From contig NZ_CP151099.1 of assembly GCF_038096175.1 (NCBI RefSeq), positions 5,127,484-5,191,483 of the forward strand: a stretch of 64,000 nt of DNA, given 5' to 3'. A program made the translations under genes and the position numbers. This DNA comes from Nostoc sp. UHCC 0302 (GTDB lineage Bacteria; Cyanobacteriota; Cyanobacteriia; Cyanobacteriales; Nostocaceae). The notes below the pieces were generated by a model that was not told where the DNA came from, made no database searches, and saw only the letters and a list, made by a program, of their open reading frames with translations. Below, one piece after another: positions 18,666-26,746 of the stretch. Every line of letters begins with the position of its first letter. Within the stretch, counting starts at the first letter, position 1.

Positions 18666-18881
18666 TTATATAGATTGTGACCCTTGCCGAGAAACTAGCT
18701 TTTCAAAATTGGCTTGGGTCTGATGGAGTAATTGCTGGCGACTATCTTGATGAGTCTGCTTCAGGGTTGGAACCAGATTACGAGCTTGTAAGGTCATATG
18801 AAGTTGCAGGTGGGCAACATATTCGCTGAAATCTTCATTTGGTACAACTGCGCCCGTTAAGAAATTTGATTCCATTGCCAC
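18666..18881 (-). CDS. Small protein of unknown function
   Basis: Seventy-one residues, no membrane helix, Gln/His-rich and probably helical (HLQLHMTLQARNLVPTLKQ). The GTG at 18881 is preferred over the ATG two codons later because AGGAG lies six bases before it. Isolated on the minus strand. I do not recognise the family. Confidence 0.6.
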   Translation of the reverse strand: MAMESNFLTGAVVPNEDFSEYVAHLQLHMTLQARNLVPTLKQTHQDSRQQLLHQTQANFEKLVSRQGSQSI

Positions 18882-19060
18882 TATGTTCTCCTTTGCTAAT
18901 GCTCTGCTGTTTCTTCACATCATTACTACTTATCATGTTGTTCAGTCTATCTTCTTAATTTGCAATGAAGTGTAACGGTTTTTAGTAATGCACTGTGGGG
19001 ATTGGGGACTGGGGATTGAGCATTGGGCATTAAGAGTGCTGAGTCAGGAATCCAGAGCTA

Positions 19061-19164
19061 ATACCATTTCACTTGAAGAATGATACAAATACTTTGGTAG
19101 GGACACGGCAATGCCGTGTCCCTAAAAGAAATGTATATCTATCAAGATTTTCGTGAATTGGTAT
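19061..19164. repeat. MITE-like element with perfect 13-bp central hairpin
   Basis: Outer ends ATACCATTTCAC (19061-19072) and GTGAATTGGTAT (19153-19164) pair at 11 of 12 positions. The centre is a perfect palindrome, TAGGGACACGGCA / TGCCGTGTCCCTA around a single A (19098-19124). The rest of the 18882-19422 gap holds GGGGATTGGGGACTGG repeats (about 18995-19030) and CTGCTCCCCTG-type repeats (19190-19245), with no gene. Confidence 0.75.
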
Positions 19165-19422
19165 AAGAGCCAAGAGTCAAGGTAAGTTATTTCTCCCCTG
19201 CTTCCCCTGCTTCACCTGCTCCCTGCTCCCCTGTCTCCTTGCCCCTAGCAAGGCGATCGCTTGGCGATTACTACCGTTGCATTTACTCGCAATATCTTAA
19301 TTTGAGTACTCAGTGCCGATAATTAAGGTATAATCCAGCGTTTATCTCTGTTTCTGCTGACTTGCTATAGTTACAAGCTTTACTATTAAATAGTAAAAAT
19401 ACTGAAAGAACCAAGTAGTTTC

Positions 19423-19836
19423 TTATAACCGTTGCGTAAAAGCGGCAGCTAAGCTTACAACTTCGGTGGGGTCAAGCGGCGTGGATATATATGTTTGACA
19501 ACCCATCTCTAAAAATGTTTTAGGGTAAGTGCATCTATTTGTATCCAATACTGCAACTGTCAAAATTTCTTTCCCTGTTTCCAGCGCTTGAGCTTTTACT
19601 TTTGCTAGCAGCGTAGAATTTTTCAGCAAATTAATACTAGCGAATATAATATTTAAGGTTTGATATGATAAGGCCTCTATCGCTTCATATAAAGAAGCCA
19701 CTGAGACAACAGAAGCCCCATCTTCTTCAAGAATAAAAGTCAGCAACTCTAGATCATCTGGCTGGTTGTCAGCAACAAGTATCTGTAACCCTTCTAATAC
19801 TCGTTCTTCTCTAAGTTGTGTTTTCTGTATATACAT
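19423..19836 (-). CDS. Degenerate response-regulator receiver domain
   Basis: A stand-alone receiver-like fold of about 137 residues: the first strand and acid pocket are kept (LQILVADNQPDD), but the strand that should hold the phospho-acceptor Asp reads LNIIFASINLL, with Ser in place of Asp, and the KP near the C-terminus is STPLDP. It is therefore unlikely to be phosphorylated in the usual way and may work as a phosphorylation-independent partner. A GTG at 19860 would add eight residues; I chose the ATG at 19836. Confidence 0.75.
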   Translation of the reverse strand: MYIQKTQLREERVLEGLQILVADNQPDDLELLTFILEEDGASVVSVASLYEAIEALSYQTLNIIFASINLLKNSTLLAKVKAQALETGKEILTVAVLDTNRCTYPKTFLEMGCQTYISTPLDPTEVVSLAAAFTQRL

Positions 19837-20059
19837 AATATATAAGCTAGCTCCTCTCACGTTTACATATAAACTGTGTAGTTCCTTTTATAATTAAATA
19901 CTCTAGACTACTTAATGACAGTTCTACCGGAAGAGGGAAAGCTGTTTTAACTATATTAATTTCAATAAATCATAGGTTAACCACTTCTACTACCAAAGAC
20001 TTTTCTAACAGAGAATGTTTTTTTATTAAATTTAATTTATTTTTGTAAAGCTGTTTCAT

Positions 20060-20545
20060 TTATAAAACTGTTTTGACAGTGGCGATCGCATCTTCCACAG
20101 TCTCTACAATGTAAACATTTTCTGGCGACAGCTTTTTGAAAAAAATTTTGCTTTCTTCATCGTTAGTCAACAGAATTACGGGCTTATTTCCTTTCAAAGC
20201 TAAGGCAATTTCTGAAGCAGTTCCTGTACCCATCCCGCAGGCGATTACCACATTACTGCTGAGAACATTAAGATTGTTTCTCGCATTTCCCATATCTGTG
20301 AAAATAGCAATATCCACTGCTTGAGAAATTCCATCTCGATTATTATTAGGAAGAATTCCAATAGTTAAACCATCACCAGATTTTGCACCTTTACTTGCTG
20401 CATCCATCACTCCCACATTTCTCCCACCTGTGAGTAGAACCCATCCCTGTTTAGCAATAATTTGGCCGAGTTCATAGGCATTTTGCAAATCATTTGCTGT
20501 TGCTTTCTCTCCAGACCCCATCACCCCAATAATAATTTTTCTCAT
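20060..20545 (-). CDS. TIGR00725/SLOG-type nucleotide-binding protein
   Basis: A Rossmann-like protein of the TIGR00725 group, related to the LOG/lysine-decarboxylase-like SLOG superfamily. Motifs are KIIIGVMGSGEKA, LLTGGRNVGVMDAASKGAK and IACGMGTGTASEIALAL. The family binds nucleotide-type ligands; function is unknown. The open frame reaches a TTG at 20554, but the ATG at 20545 is the better start. It follows the gene at 20586 on the same strand, with a hairpin in between. Confidence 0.85.
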   Translation of the reverse strand: MRKIIIGVMGSGEKATANDLQNAYELGQIIAKQGWVLLTGGRNVGVMDAASKGAKSGDGLTIGILPNNNRDGISQAVDIAIFTDMGNARNNLNVLSSNVVIACGMGTGTASEIALALKGNKPVILLTNDEESKIFFKKLSPENVYIVETVEDAIATVKTVL

Positions 20546-20561
20546 AGCAGTCAAAATTTTA

Positions 20562-20589
20562 GTAGAGACGTTTTATGGCGCGTCTCTAC
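20562..20589. repeat. GTAGAGACG/CGTCTCTAC hairpin
   Basis: Perfect 9-bp arms around a 10-base loop, overlapping the end of the gene at 20586 and preceding the SLOG gene. The same GAGACG/CGTCTC module occurs near 1188, 32330 and 33697-33755. Confidence 0.75.
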
Positions 20590-21164
20590 CATTTTTCACC
20601 CCAATAGATAATTTCTGAAGCTGATTTATCAATTGCTACTCCATAGCTATCACCATGATTCCACTTAAATCCTGCACTACCTCTATCTTGTGCATTCAAT
20701 ACTAATATTTCATAGGTAGCTGGAAAAGATTCAACAGCAGAGTCACTGGTGTAAAAAAAAGTTGTTGGCACACCATTTGGTAGGTTTATATGGTCGTTAG
20801 TGTCACCACCTATATATTTGTGCTTGGCAATATTTCTATATTGTGTAAGTAATTTTTGGATCTTTTCTGGTGGCTCTTTTAGCCTAGCTTGAAAATAACT
20901 ACCTCCTTGTAATAATCCCGGAGAGTAAGCGATATGGACATTCTTAGCATCAGCAGGAATCTCATGAGGAAAATATTTAATGTCGTCATTATTACCCCAT
21001 AGCTGATTACGGATTTCTTGATAGCGTGATGTATCAGTTATGATTTCTGACTCACTGGTACTGCTAAAAGCTTTTCTTAGAAAAAAACTTCCCCCGATAA
21101 TACCAAGGCTACCAAGAGAAAATAGAAATATCATGGCGACTTTGACAAAATGCGATCGCTTCAT
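20586..21164 (-). CDS. Membrane-anchored protein of unknown function
   Basis: A 192-residue protein with one N-terminal helix (about 9-28) and a soluble domain that would lie outside the cytoplasmic membrane (ADAKNVHIAYSPGLLQGGSY; PTTFFYTSDSAVESFPATYE). I do not recognise the family; the composition is normal for a real gene and the ATG at 21164 follows the GCGATCGC octamer. Its 3' end is formed by the GTCTCTAC hairpin. Confidence 0.7.
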   Translation of the reverse strand: MKRSHFVKVAMIFLFSLGSLGIIGGSFFLRKAFSSTSESEIITDTSRYQEIRNQLWGNNDDIKYFPHEIPADAKNVHIAYSPGLLQGGSYFQARLKEPPEKIQKLLTQYRNIAKHKYIGGDTNDHINLPNGVPTTFFYTSDSAVESFPATYEILVLNAQDRGSAGFKWNHGDSYGVAIDKSASEIIYWGEKW

Positions 21165-21441
21165 CGAGTTGGGTGAATCTGAATTTCATAGTCATATACC
21201 CAACTACTAAACTAAATTCGTAGTGTTGCGAAGCTACTTCAATAGATATTCTCGAAAACTTCGTGTACACCGGGAAAATACGGGTTTATTGTAAAATTAT
21301 TGTAAAGCTAATTCAGAAGTTTTAAAGATACAGTGATTTGCTGGTTCAATCATAAAACTATCTGTGTTGCTATAGAAAATGCGCTTCGCTTGATAATTTC
21401 ACTGACAAAGATTTGCAACATTATTTATCCTCAATTTATTG

Positions 21442-22212
21442 TCATTTCTGAATCCTGACTTCTGACGCCTTTATTCTGCTTTCAAGTTTAAGAGCAGAAA
21501 AAACTGAATTTGAGGGCTGTAAAGATTCCCAAAAGTTAAGAATTTGTTCTCCTACTAGCTGAGGCTGGAAGAAGTGAAAAAAATGTCCTCCTTCTGGACA
21601 CGACCATAAGCGATCGCCTTTTTTCAAATACGGTTCCCATCCTTGCAATGCATCATGTTCGACAATAATGTCGTTCAAGCCACCACAAACCATTAAAGGT
21701 ACTGGGACTGAACTTGGAGGTATACGCAAACGTTGAAACAGAGAGTTTGGAGAGAGAGAACAATCTAAGTCACGTTTCAACAGCTTTACTAAACGGTTGA
21801 TAGTTCGTTCATCGTGATAGCCAAACAGGTTGTAAACCATCGTCGTCAGAGTTTTTTGACGACTTAAGTGCTGGCAATGCATATAGTAATGTGATTGCCA
21901 ATCAACGGCTGCATCAAAACCCACGCCTAACAGCGTTAAAGACTTGATTTTTCTTGGATATCGACGAGCATAGAGTAGCCCTAGTAATCCTCCAGTGCCA
22001 TGACCAATTAGGTGAACTGTGCGATCGCACGATTGGAGATAATTATGGAGTCGGAGAACAGCTATATCTAGAGAACTTGACTCATCTTGGTCTTGACAAT
22101 ATTCCCACTGTTTCATTCTCACTGAGTGAGACATTTCAAACAACAACGGTTCAGCAAAGTATTGCAAACTAGGACTTGTATTTAACCACAGGGCATTTGA
22201 TTTCTGAGACAT
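21442..22212 (-). CDS. Alpha/beta hydrolase-fold protein lacking the nucleophile serine
   Basis: A 256-residue alpha/beta-hydrolase fold. The nucleophile elbow reads HLIGHGTGGLLGLLYARRYP: the usual GHSxGG is GHGTGG, so residue 72 is Gly rather than Ser. The acid region (CGGLNDIIVEHD) and the catalytic-His region (CPEGGHFFHFF) are kept. It may be non-catalytic or use a different chemistry; annotation as an active esterase would be unsafe. Stand-alone gene. Confidence 0.82.
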   Translation of the reverse strand: MSQKSNALWLNTSPSLQYFAEPLLFEMSHSVRMKQWEYCQDQDESSSLDIAVLRLHNYLQSCDRTVHLIGHGTGGLLGLLYARRYPRKIKSLTLLGVGFDAAVDWQSHYYMHCQHLSRQKTLTTMVYNLFGYHDERTINRLVKLLKRDLDCSLSPNSLFQRLRIPPSSVPVPLMVCGGLNDIIVEHDALQGWEPYLKKGDRLWSCPEGGHFFHFFQPQLVGEQILNFWESLQPSNSVFSALKLESRIKASEVRIQK

Positions 22213-22584
22213 GACAATTACTTGGTAAAAATCATTAGCATCTGGATTAACGATTATTAGTCAGTAAATTTGACTAACTACTAATCGCTTTTGAGTGAGC
22301 GCCAAGTTGGTGAGGCAAGCATTACCCGCCTACCAAGGCGCATCAGTAAGGTCTTGCTCTACTGATAGCGGACTTGTGGAAGTTGTGATTTAGTTCTTAC
22401 TTGTTGAGAATTAAACTCAATAAACTTAGACAACAGCTTACACTAAATTTTCAGTTAATGAAATAGATTTTCATTAAGGACTTGGAAAGATGGTCAAGGA
22501 CAACTCACCATAACCAGGAAATTTCCGCTCCGCTCAGACTTCTCTGTGCTTGCGTGGGTTATATAAAAAGTTTGATTTTCTTTT

Positions 22585-22632
22585 AGCCCACAAAGGTGGG
22601 CTTTGTTTGTATAGCCACAAATTCTATTCGCC
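22585..22632. terminator. Terminator-like hairpin fused to a dispersed repeat
   Basis: AGCCCAC (22585-22591) pairs with GTGGGCT (22596-22602) and is followed by TTGTTTGT. The downstream bases TGTATAGCCACAAATTC and TATTCGCCAAGGCT match the element at 1535-1566. It lies in the 22213-22703 gap, which otherwise shows only repeat fragments (GCGCCAAG and CATTACCCGCC-type) and no gene. Confidence 0.6.
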
Positions 22633-22703
22633 AAGGCTGTCAGCAGTAATACTCAAACATAGGGATAATCAATCTAAGTAGTCTTTGCTTTCAAATCCCC
22701 TGC

Positions 22704-24683
22704 ATGAACAAGCTGTCCAAAAATCGGATATTTTTTTCCATTTTTAGTCTGATTGCCGCAAATGTAATCGCTTATTTAATTAACCAATTACCTGGAATTC
22801 CAGATTTCCCACATAAAGGTTTATTAATTTTTGGTGCTGTGATTATTATGACGCTGTTAATGATATGGGGAATATATCAGCAGCCAGAAGACGTACCAGA
22901 ACAAATTGACCCAACTTTAAGACCGCGACTACTGGAAGCAGAAGAAACAAAGGTTAAAAAGCGATCGCAAGATTCTCTGCATTTGTCGCTGATGATTGAG
23001 CTAGACAAACAAGAGCAACCGCAAAGAGTCGGACGAAACCCACTGCAACCCTTGTATACAATCTCTGCAAACCAGAATACAAGTCCACCTCAGCAAATCA
23101 ATCGCATGGTGGAAATGTTACAGCGAATAGATATCGGTGGCAGGCTATTAATTTTAGGACAGCCAGGAGGCGGGAAAACTACGACACTGCTAAATTTGGC
23201 AGAGGAATTATTGGAAACAGCAAAGCGAGATGATACAGCCCCAATGCCTTTTATCTTTGAACTTTCGGCATGGCGAGATGATAACGTCAAAATTCTAGAT
23301 TGGTTAATTATTCAACTCAAGGAAGAATATAATGTAACACCTAGAATCAGCCGATTTTGGTTGGAACGGGGTGATATTTTGCCGTTGTTGGATGGGTTGG
23401 ATGAGTTGGGGTTAGAACGACAGAAAAAGTGCATCAAAGCAATTAATCAATATTTGGGTGAGGATGCAAAGCGGGATTTGGTTGTTTGCTGTCGGGAAGA
23501 GGAATATCACGCAGGAGAAGAACAGCTTACACTGTTACATGGTGCGGTTTGTTTGCAGCAGTTGTCGGACAGACAGATTCAAGATTATTTAAATCAGTTG
23601 AATAGACCTGATTTATGGCAAGAAATTCAGATAAACGCGGAATTTTTGGAATTAGCAAGGACACCATTATTACTCTCAATGATGGTGATTGCGTATCAAG
23701 GAAGGGCAATACAGACAAAGCAAGATTTATTTGATGCTTATATCGAGCGTAGGTTTAATTTGCTGCCTGTGGGGAAGGGAGAACCGCAGCGAAAGAAAAA
23801 TATACATTTTTTAGCATTTTTAGGAAAGCGATTGAGAGGAACGCAGACGGAGTTTTTGATTGAGAATATGCAGCCAGATTGGTTACAAAATCGTCAGCAA
23901 AGGTGGTTGTATAAATTTATTTTAGGGCTGGGTTTAGGGATGATTTTTGGGATGATTTTAGGGATGATTTTTGGGCTGAGTTCTGGGCTGAGTTCTGGGC
24001 TGATTTTTGGGATGATTTTTGGGCTGATTTTTGGGCTGATTTTTGGGATGATTTTTGGGCTGAGTTCTGGGAATTATTCCATTCAATCAGTCGAAGCAAT
24101 TCAATTGTCGGTGACAAAAATAGGAATTAATACTTTTATCAAAAATTTGATTTTAGGGCTGATTTTAGGGCTGAGTTCTGGGCTGATTTATGAGCTGATT
24201 TATAGGCCGATTTTAGGGCTGATTTTAGGGCTGATTTTAGGGCTGATTTATGGGCTGACTTATGGGCTAGTTGAGGGACTAAAGGCTGATTTAAAAACTA
24301 AATTTACACCCAATCAAGGTATTTGGGCGTCGTTCAGGAACACGCTTTTCATCACAGTTATATTTAATATTCTCTTTTTCTCTAGCCAACTTTGGTTGCA
24401 ACCCTTTTTACTTAATTTTCTTAAACTTAATGACGTTACTTTAATTTTAAATTTGTCGCAAAGTCTTACTTTTATTATTGCATTATTATCCGGTGGGGGA
24501 TTAGCCTGTATACAGCACGTTTCCCTACGTTTGGTACTTTGGCGCAGTGGCTACATACCTTGGAACTATGCTAAATTTCTCAACCGTGCAGCAGAGCGTC
24601 GCTTAATTCAACAAGTCGGTGGCCGTTATCGGTTTATCCACCGTTTGCTACTCGACCACTTTGCTAATATGCGTTTGTCGTAG
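22704..24683 (+). CDS. NACHT-family NTPase with repetitive membrane domain
   Basis: A STAND-type NTPase of 659 residues. Two N-terminal helices (about 9-28 and 38-57) precede a NACHT domain: P-loop LILGQPGGGKTTTLLNLAEE (about 150-168), Walker B LPLLDGLDELGLE, and a helical region after it. From about residue 410 the protein becomes a run of 4-6-residue hydrophobic repeats (GMIFGLIFGL, GLSSGL), interrupted once, then more helices and a soluble tail. The DNA of this part is a tandem GGGCTGATTTTTGGGATGAT repeat. NACHT proteins of multicellular cyanobacteria are often conflict or signalling switches; no effector domain is visible here, so the trigger and output are unknown. Confidence 0.88.
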   Translation: MNKLSKNRIFFSIFSLIAANVIAYLINQLPGIPDFPHKGLLIFGAVIIMTLLMIWGIYQQPEDVPEQIDPTLRPRLLEAEETKVKKRSQDSLHLSLMIELDKQEQPQRVGRNPLQPLYTISANQNTSPPQQINRMVEMLQRIDIGGRLLILGQPGGGKTTTLLNLAEELLETAKRDDTAPMPFIFELSAWRDDNVKILDWLIIQLKEEYNVTPRISRFWLERGDILPLLDGLDELGLERQKKCIKAINQYLGEDAKRDLVVCCREEEYHAGEEQLTLLHGAVCLQQLSDRQIQDYLNQLNRPDLWQEIQINAEFLELARTPLLLSMMVIAYQGRAIQTKQDLFDAYIERRFNLLPVGKGEPQRKKNIHFLAFLGKRLRGTQTEFLIENMQPDWLQNRQQRWLYKFILGLGLGMIFGMILGMIFGLSSGLSSGLIFGMIFGLIFGLIFGMIFGLSSGNYSIQSVEAIQLSVTKIGINTFIKNLILGLILGLSSGLIYELIYRPILGLILGLILGLIYGLTYGLVEGLKADLKTKFTPNQGIWASFRNTLFITVIFNILFFSSQLWLQPFLLNFLKLNDVTLILNLSQSLTFIIALLSGGGLACIQHVSLRLVLWRSGYIPWNYAKFLNRAAERRLIQQVGGRYRFIHRLLLDHFANMRLS

Positions 24684-24870
24684 TTTGAGTAATGTGTTCA
24701 GCTTTAGTTTGCAATGTTTGGTTCATGGCTTTAATACCTTGGCGAACCTGAATATTTAAAATATTTAACCAACGAGCCAGCAGAGTCACTAGTAAGCCGT
24801 TGAAAGATTCTTGCTGAATGAACAGAACGCCAGCTTTCGGCTCAAACTTACACCTGAATGAATGCGTGAA
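24664..24870 (-). pseudogene. Possible C-terminal remnant of an unknown gene
   Basis: A 68-codon minus-strand frame without an early ATG reads FEPKAGVLFIQQESFNGLLV, then LLARWLNILNIQVRQGIK and ends TTTNAY. It overlaps the last 20 bases of the NACHT gene and has protein-like composition. It may be the tail of a lost gene; the family is not recognised. Confidence 0.25.
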
Positions 24871-24879
24871 TTACTTAAA

Positions 24880-25215
24880 GAGAAAAGCAAACTGGGGTTT
24901 GAGAAAGCCATAAATCTAAATGCTTGCGGAAAACACCAAAATGAATACCCGATATACTGAAATGAGAAAGCAATAAGCTTTTTTGCTTGCTGAATCTACT
25001 GAAATGAGTACGCGATATACTGAAATGAGAAAGTAATCAGGCATTTTGAGTAAGCAATATGCCTTTTTACTTGCTGAATCTACCGAAATGAGAAAGCAAT
25101 CAGACATTTTGAGAAAGCAATCAAGGCTTTTGAGTAAGCAATCAAGCATATTGCTTATTGAATATGAACTTTTGAGAAAGTAATATACCTTTTTGCTTGC
25201 TGAATATGAATTTAA
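24880..25215. repeat. AAATGAG(A/T)AAGCAA repeat cluster, copy 2
   Basis: At least eight degenerate units built from ACTGAAATGAGAAAGCAAT, CTTGCTGAATCTAC and TTTTGAGTAAGCAAT, including GCAAACTGGGGTTTGAGAAAGC, which also occurs (inverted) in the cluster at 5640-5935. Unit lengths vary, unlike the clean 62-bp repeats of the first cluster. The minus-strand open frame across it is a repeat artefact. Confidence 0.8.
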
Positions 25216-25344
25216 GTTAAATAAATGATCGCCATTATTTCTACCCATCAGGCTACAACACAGGTGCTTGATGAATTCAGAGCATGAAAAGTAGGCGATC
25301 GCATCTTAGAGAATGTTTTACAAGTGGTTGGCTGTGATTTTAAT

Positions 25345-25545
25345 TACCCCCCTTAATCCCCCCTTGTAAAGGGGGGAAACCGAAAAATCCAGTTCCCTCT
25401 GAGATAAATCCAATCAGCAGGAGTAGCGATCGCGTTTGTAAAGGGGGGAAACCGAAAGATCCAGTTCCCTCCCCTTTATAAGGGGAGCCACTGCGGTCTT
25501 GGGGTTTCCCCAAGTGGAGCAAGTGGCGTGAGGGTTAGGGTGGGG
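25345..25545. repeat. CCCCTTAATCCCCC / AAAGGGGGGAAACCGAAA repeats
   Basis: Two copies of AAAGGGGGGAAACCGAAA followed by ATCCAGTTCCCTC (about 25367-25400 and 25440-25470) plus flanking CCCCTTAATCCCCCC and AGGGTTAGGGTGGGG. The same modules are in the element at 13032-13186 and at 34325-34357. The minus-strand frame here is a shadow. Confidence 0.75.
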
Positions 25546-25589
25546 TAAAAAATATTTGATACATCAATCATGACTTTTCAAACATCCTC

Positions 25590-26471
25590 TTAAAAAGATC
25601 CGACAATCATCCCCGCAAGTAATATAAAACCAATCCAGACATTTTGCCGGAACATCTCACCATAAACAGGGTTAGGTAAGTCTTGCTGTCTTAATCGCAA
25701 GTACTGCCAAACCCAGCCAGCAGTAGCAAGTACTAAGCTAATCCAGAAGGCAAGGTGAAGGTGGATAGAAACGCCCAGCCAAACCAGTAATAGAATTGTG
25801 CCAGCAAAGAAAATTCCAATAGCAGTGGGGGCGTAATTACCAAAAAATAGAGCGCTAGAATTAACGCCAATCCGTCGGTCATCTTCCTTGTCGCTCATGG
25901 CGTAAAGCGTATCAAATCCCAATGTCCACAGTACAGTTGCGCCCCAAAGTATCCAAGTTGGTAGGGAAATGGTTTGCGTTACTGCACTCCAGCTAATCAA
26001 CACACCAAAACCCCAAGCAATTGAAAGCACCAATTGCGGCACTGGAAACACCCGCTTTGCACCTGGATAAAGCAAAATTACAGGTACTGCTGCCACACAT
26101 AACCAAAAGCTGAGGGGATTAAGATAAAAAGCCAGAACCGCAGCACAAGCCATTGCTACTACAGCGACAACAATACCAACTTTCACAGATAAAGCACGGG
26201 ATGCGAGAGGGCGATCGCGTGTTCTCTCCACTTCTGGATCAATATTCCTATCCCACAAATCATTGACAACACACCCTGCTGCACTCGTGGCGAGAGTACC
26301 CAAGACGATGACACCGACCAAGGGTAAAGGTGGCTTACCAGCGGCTGCCAGAAACACAGCCCAAAGGGCAGGAATCATTAAAATTAACCGTCCTTCTGGT
26401 TTATGCCACCGCAAAAGCCGGATAATCACGAGCCAAACAGGTTCCTGGTTGCGTTCTGGCGTTCTCCACAT
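25590..26471 (-). CDS. ubiA: 4-hydroxybenzoate prenyltransferase (plastoquinone pathway)
   Basis: An integral-membrane UbiA-family enzyme of 293 residues that attaches the solanesyl chain to 4-hydroxybenzoate, an early step of plastoquinone-9 synthesis in cyanobacteria (PlqA in Synechocystis). Both Mg-diphosphate motifs are present: NDLWDRNID (about 87-95) and DKEDDRRIG (about 192-200). Eight to nine hydrophobic helices are evident. It is divergent from ppx across 275 bp that contain a strong palindrome. Confidence 0.93.
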   Translation of the reverse strand: MWRTPERNQEPVWLVIIRLLRWHKPEGRLILMIPALWAVFLAAAGKPPLPLVGVIVLGTLATSAAGCVVNDLWDRNIDPEVERTRDRPLASRALSVKVGIVVAVVAMACAAVLAFYLNPLSFWLCVAAVPVILLYPGAKRVFPVPQLVLSIAWGFGVLISWSAVTQTISLPTWILWGATVLWTLGFDTLYAMSDKEDDRRIGVNSSALFFGNYAPTAIGIFFAGTILLLVWLGVSIHLHLAFWISLVLATAGWVWQYLRLRQQDLPNPVYGEMFRQNVWIGFILLAGMIVGSF

Positions 26472-26572
26472 AAAAATTAAGAAAAAATCAAGAACTTTAC
26501 TTTAGTTAGATGAATTAGCGCATCTTTACATATATAGAATATCTTTAATTGCGATTTGTAAAATTAGAATAT

Positions 26573-26610
26573 AAAGTGCTGATTTTATATACATCTAAAA
26601 TCAGCACTTT
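26573..26610. repeat. Perfect 15-bp inverted repeat between divergent ubiA and ppx
   Basis: AAAGTGCTGATTTTA (26573-26587) and its exact inverse (26596-26610) flank an 8-base loop. Because the flanking genes diverge, it is not an obvious terminator for either; it could be an operator, a 5' RNA structure or a small mobile hairpin. Confidence 0.75.
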
Positions 26611-26746
26611 AGTTGTCAGCAGCAGGGTAAGTATTTCTATCTCAGGTAGCATCGCCATCAGATTAACCTGAGAATACGAGTGTTGTGCATCATACCAGTG
26701 CCGAGTATCCCGATTTTTACCATCCTTCTTAAAGAGAGAAAACTAG

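Noticed and set aside
23917-24117. Minus-strand frame of repeated Gln-Lys-Ser units in the NACHT gene
   Set aside because: It is the complement of the tandem DNA repeat coding the hydrophobic domain.
24916-25248. 110-codon minus-strand frame with repeated CLLKSLDCFLK-like units
   Set aside because: A by-product of the AAATGAGAAAGCAA repeat cluster; same units occur in other frames.
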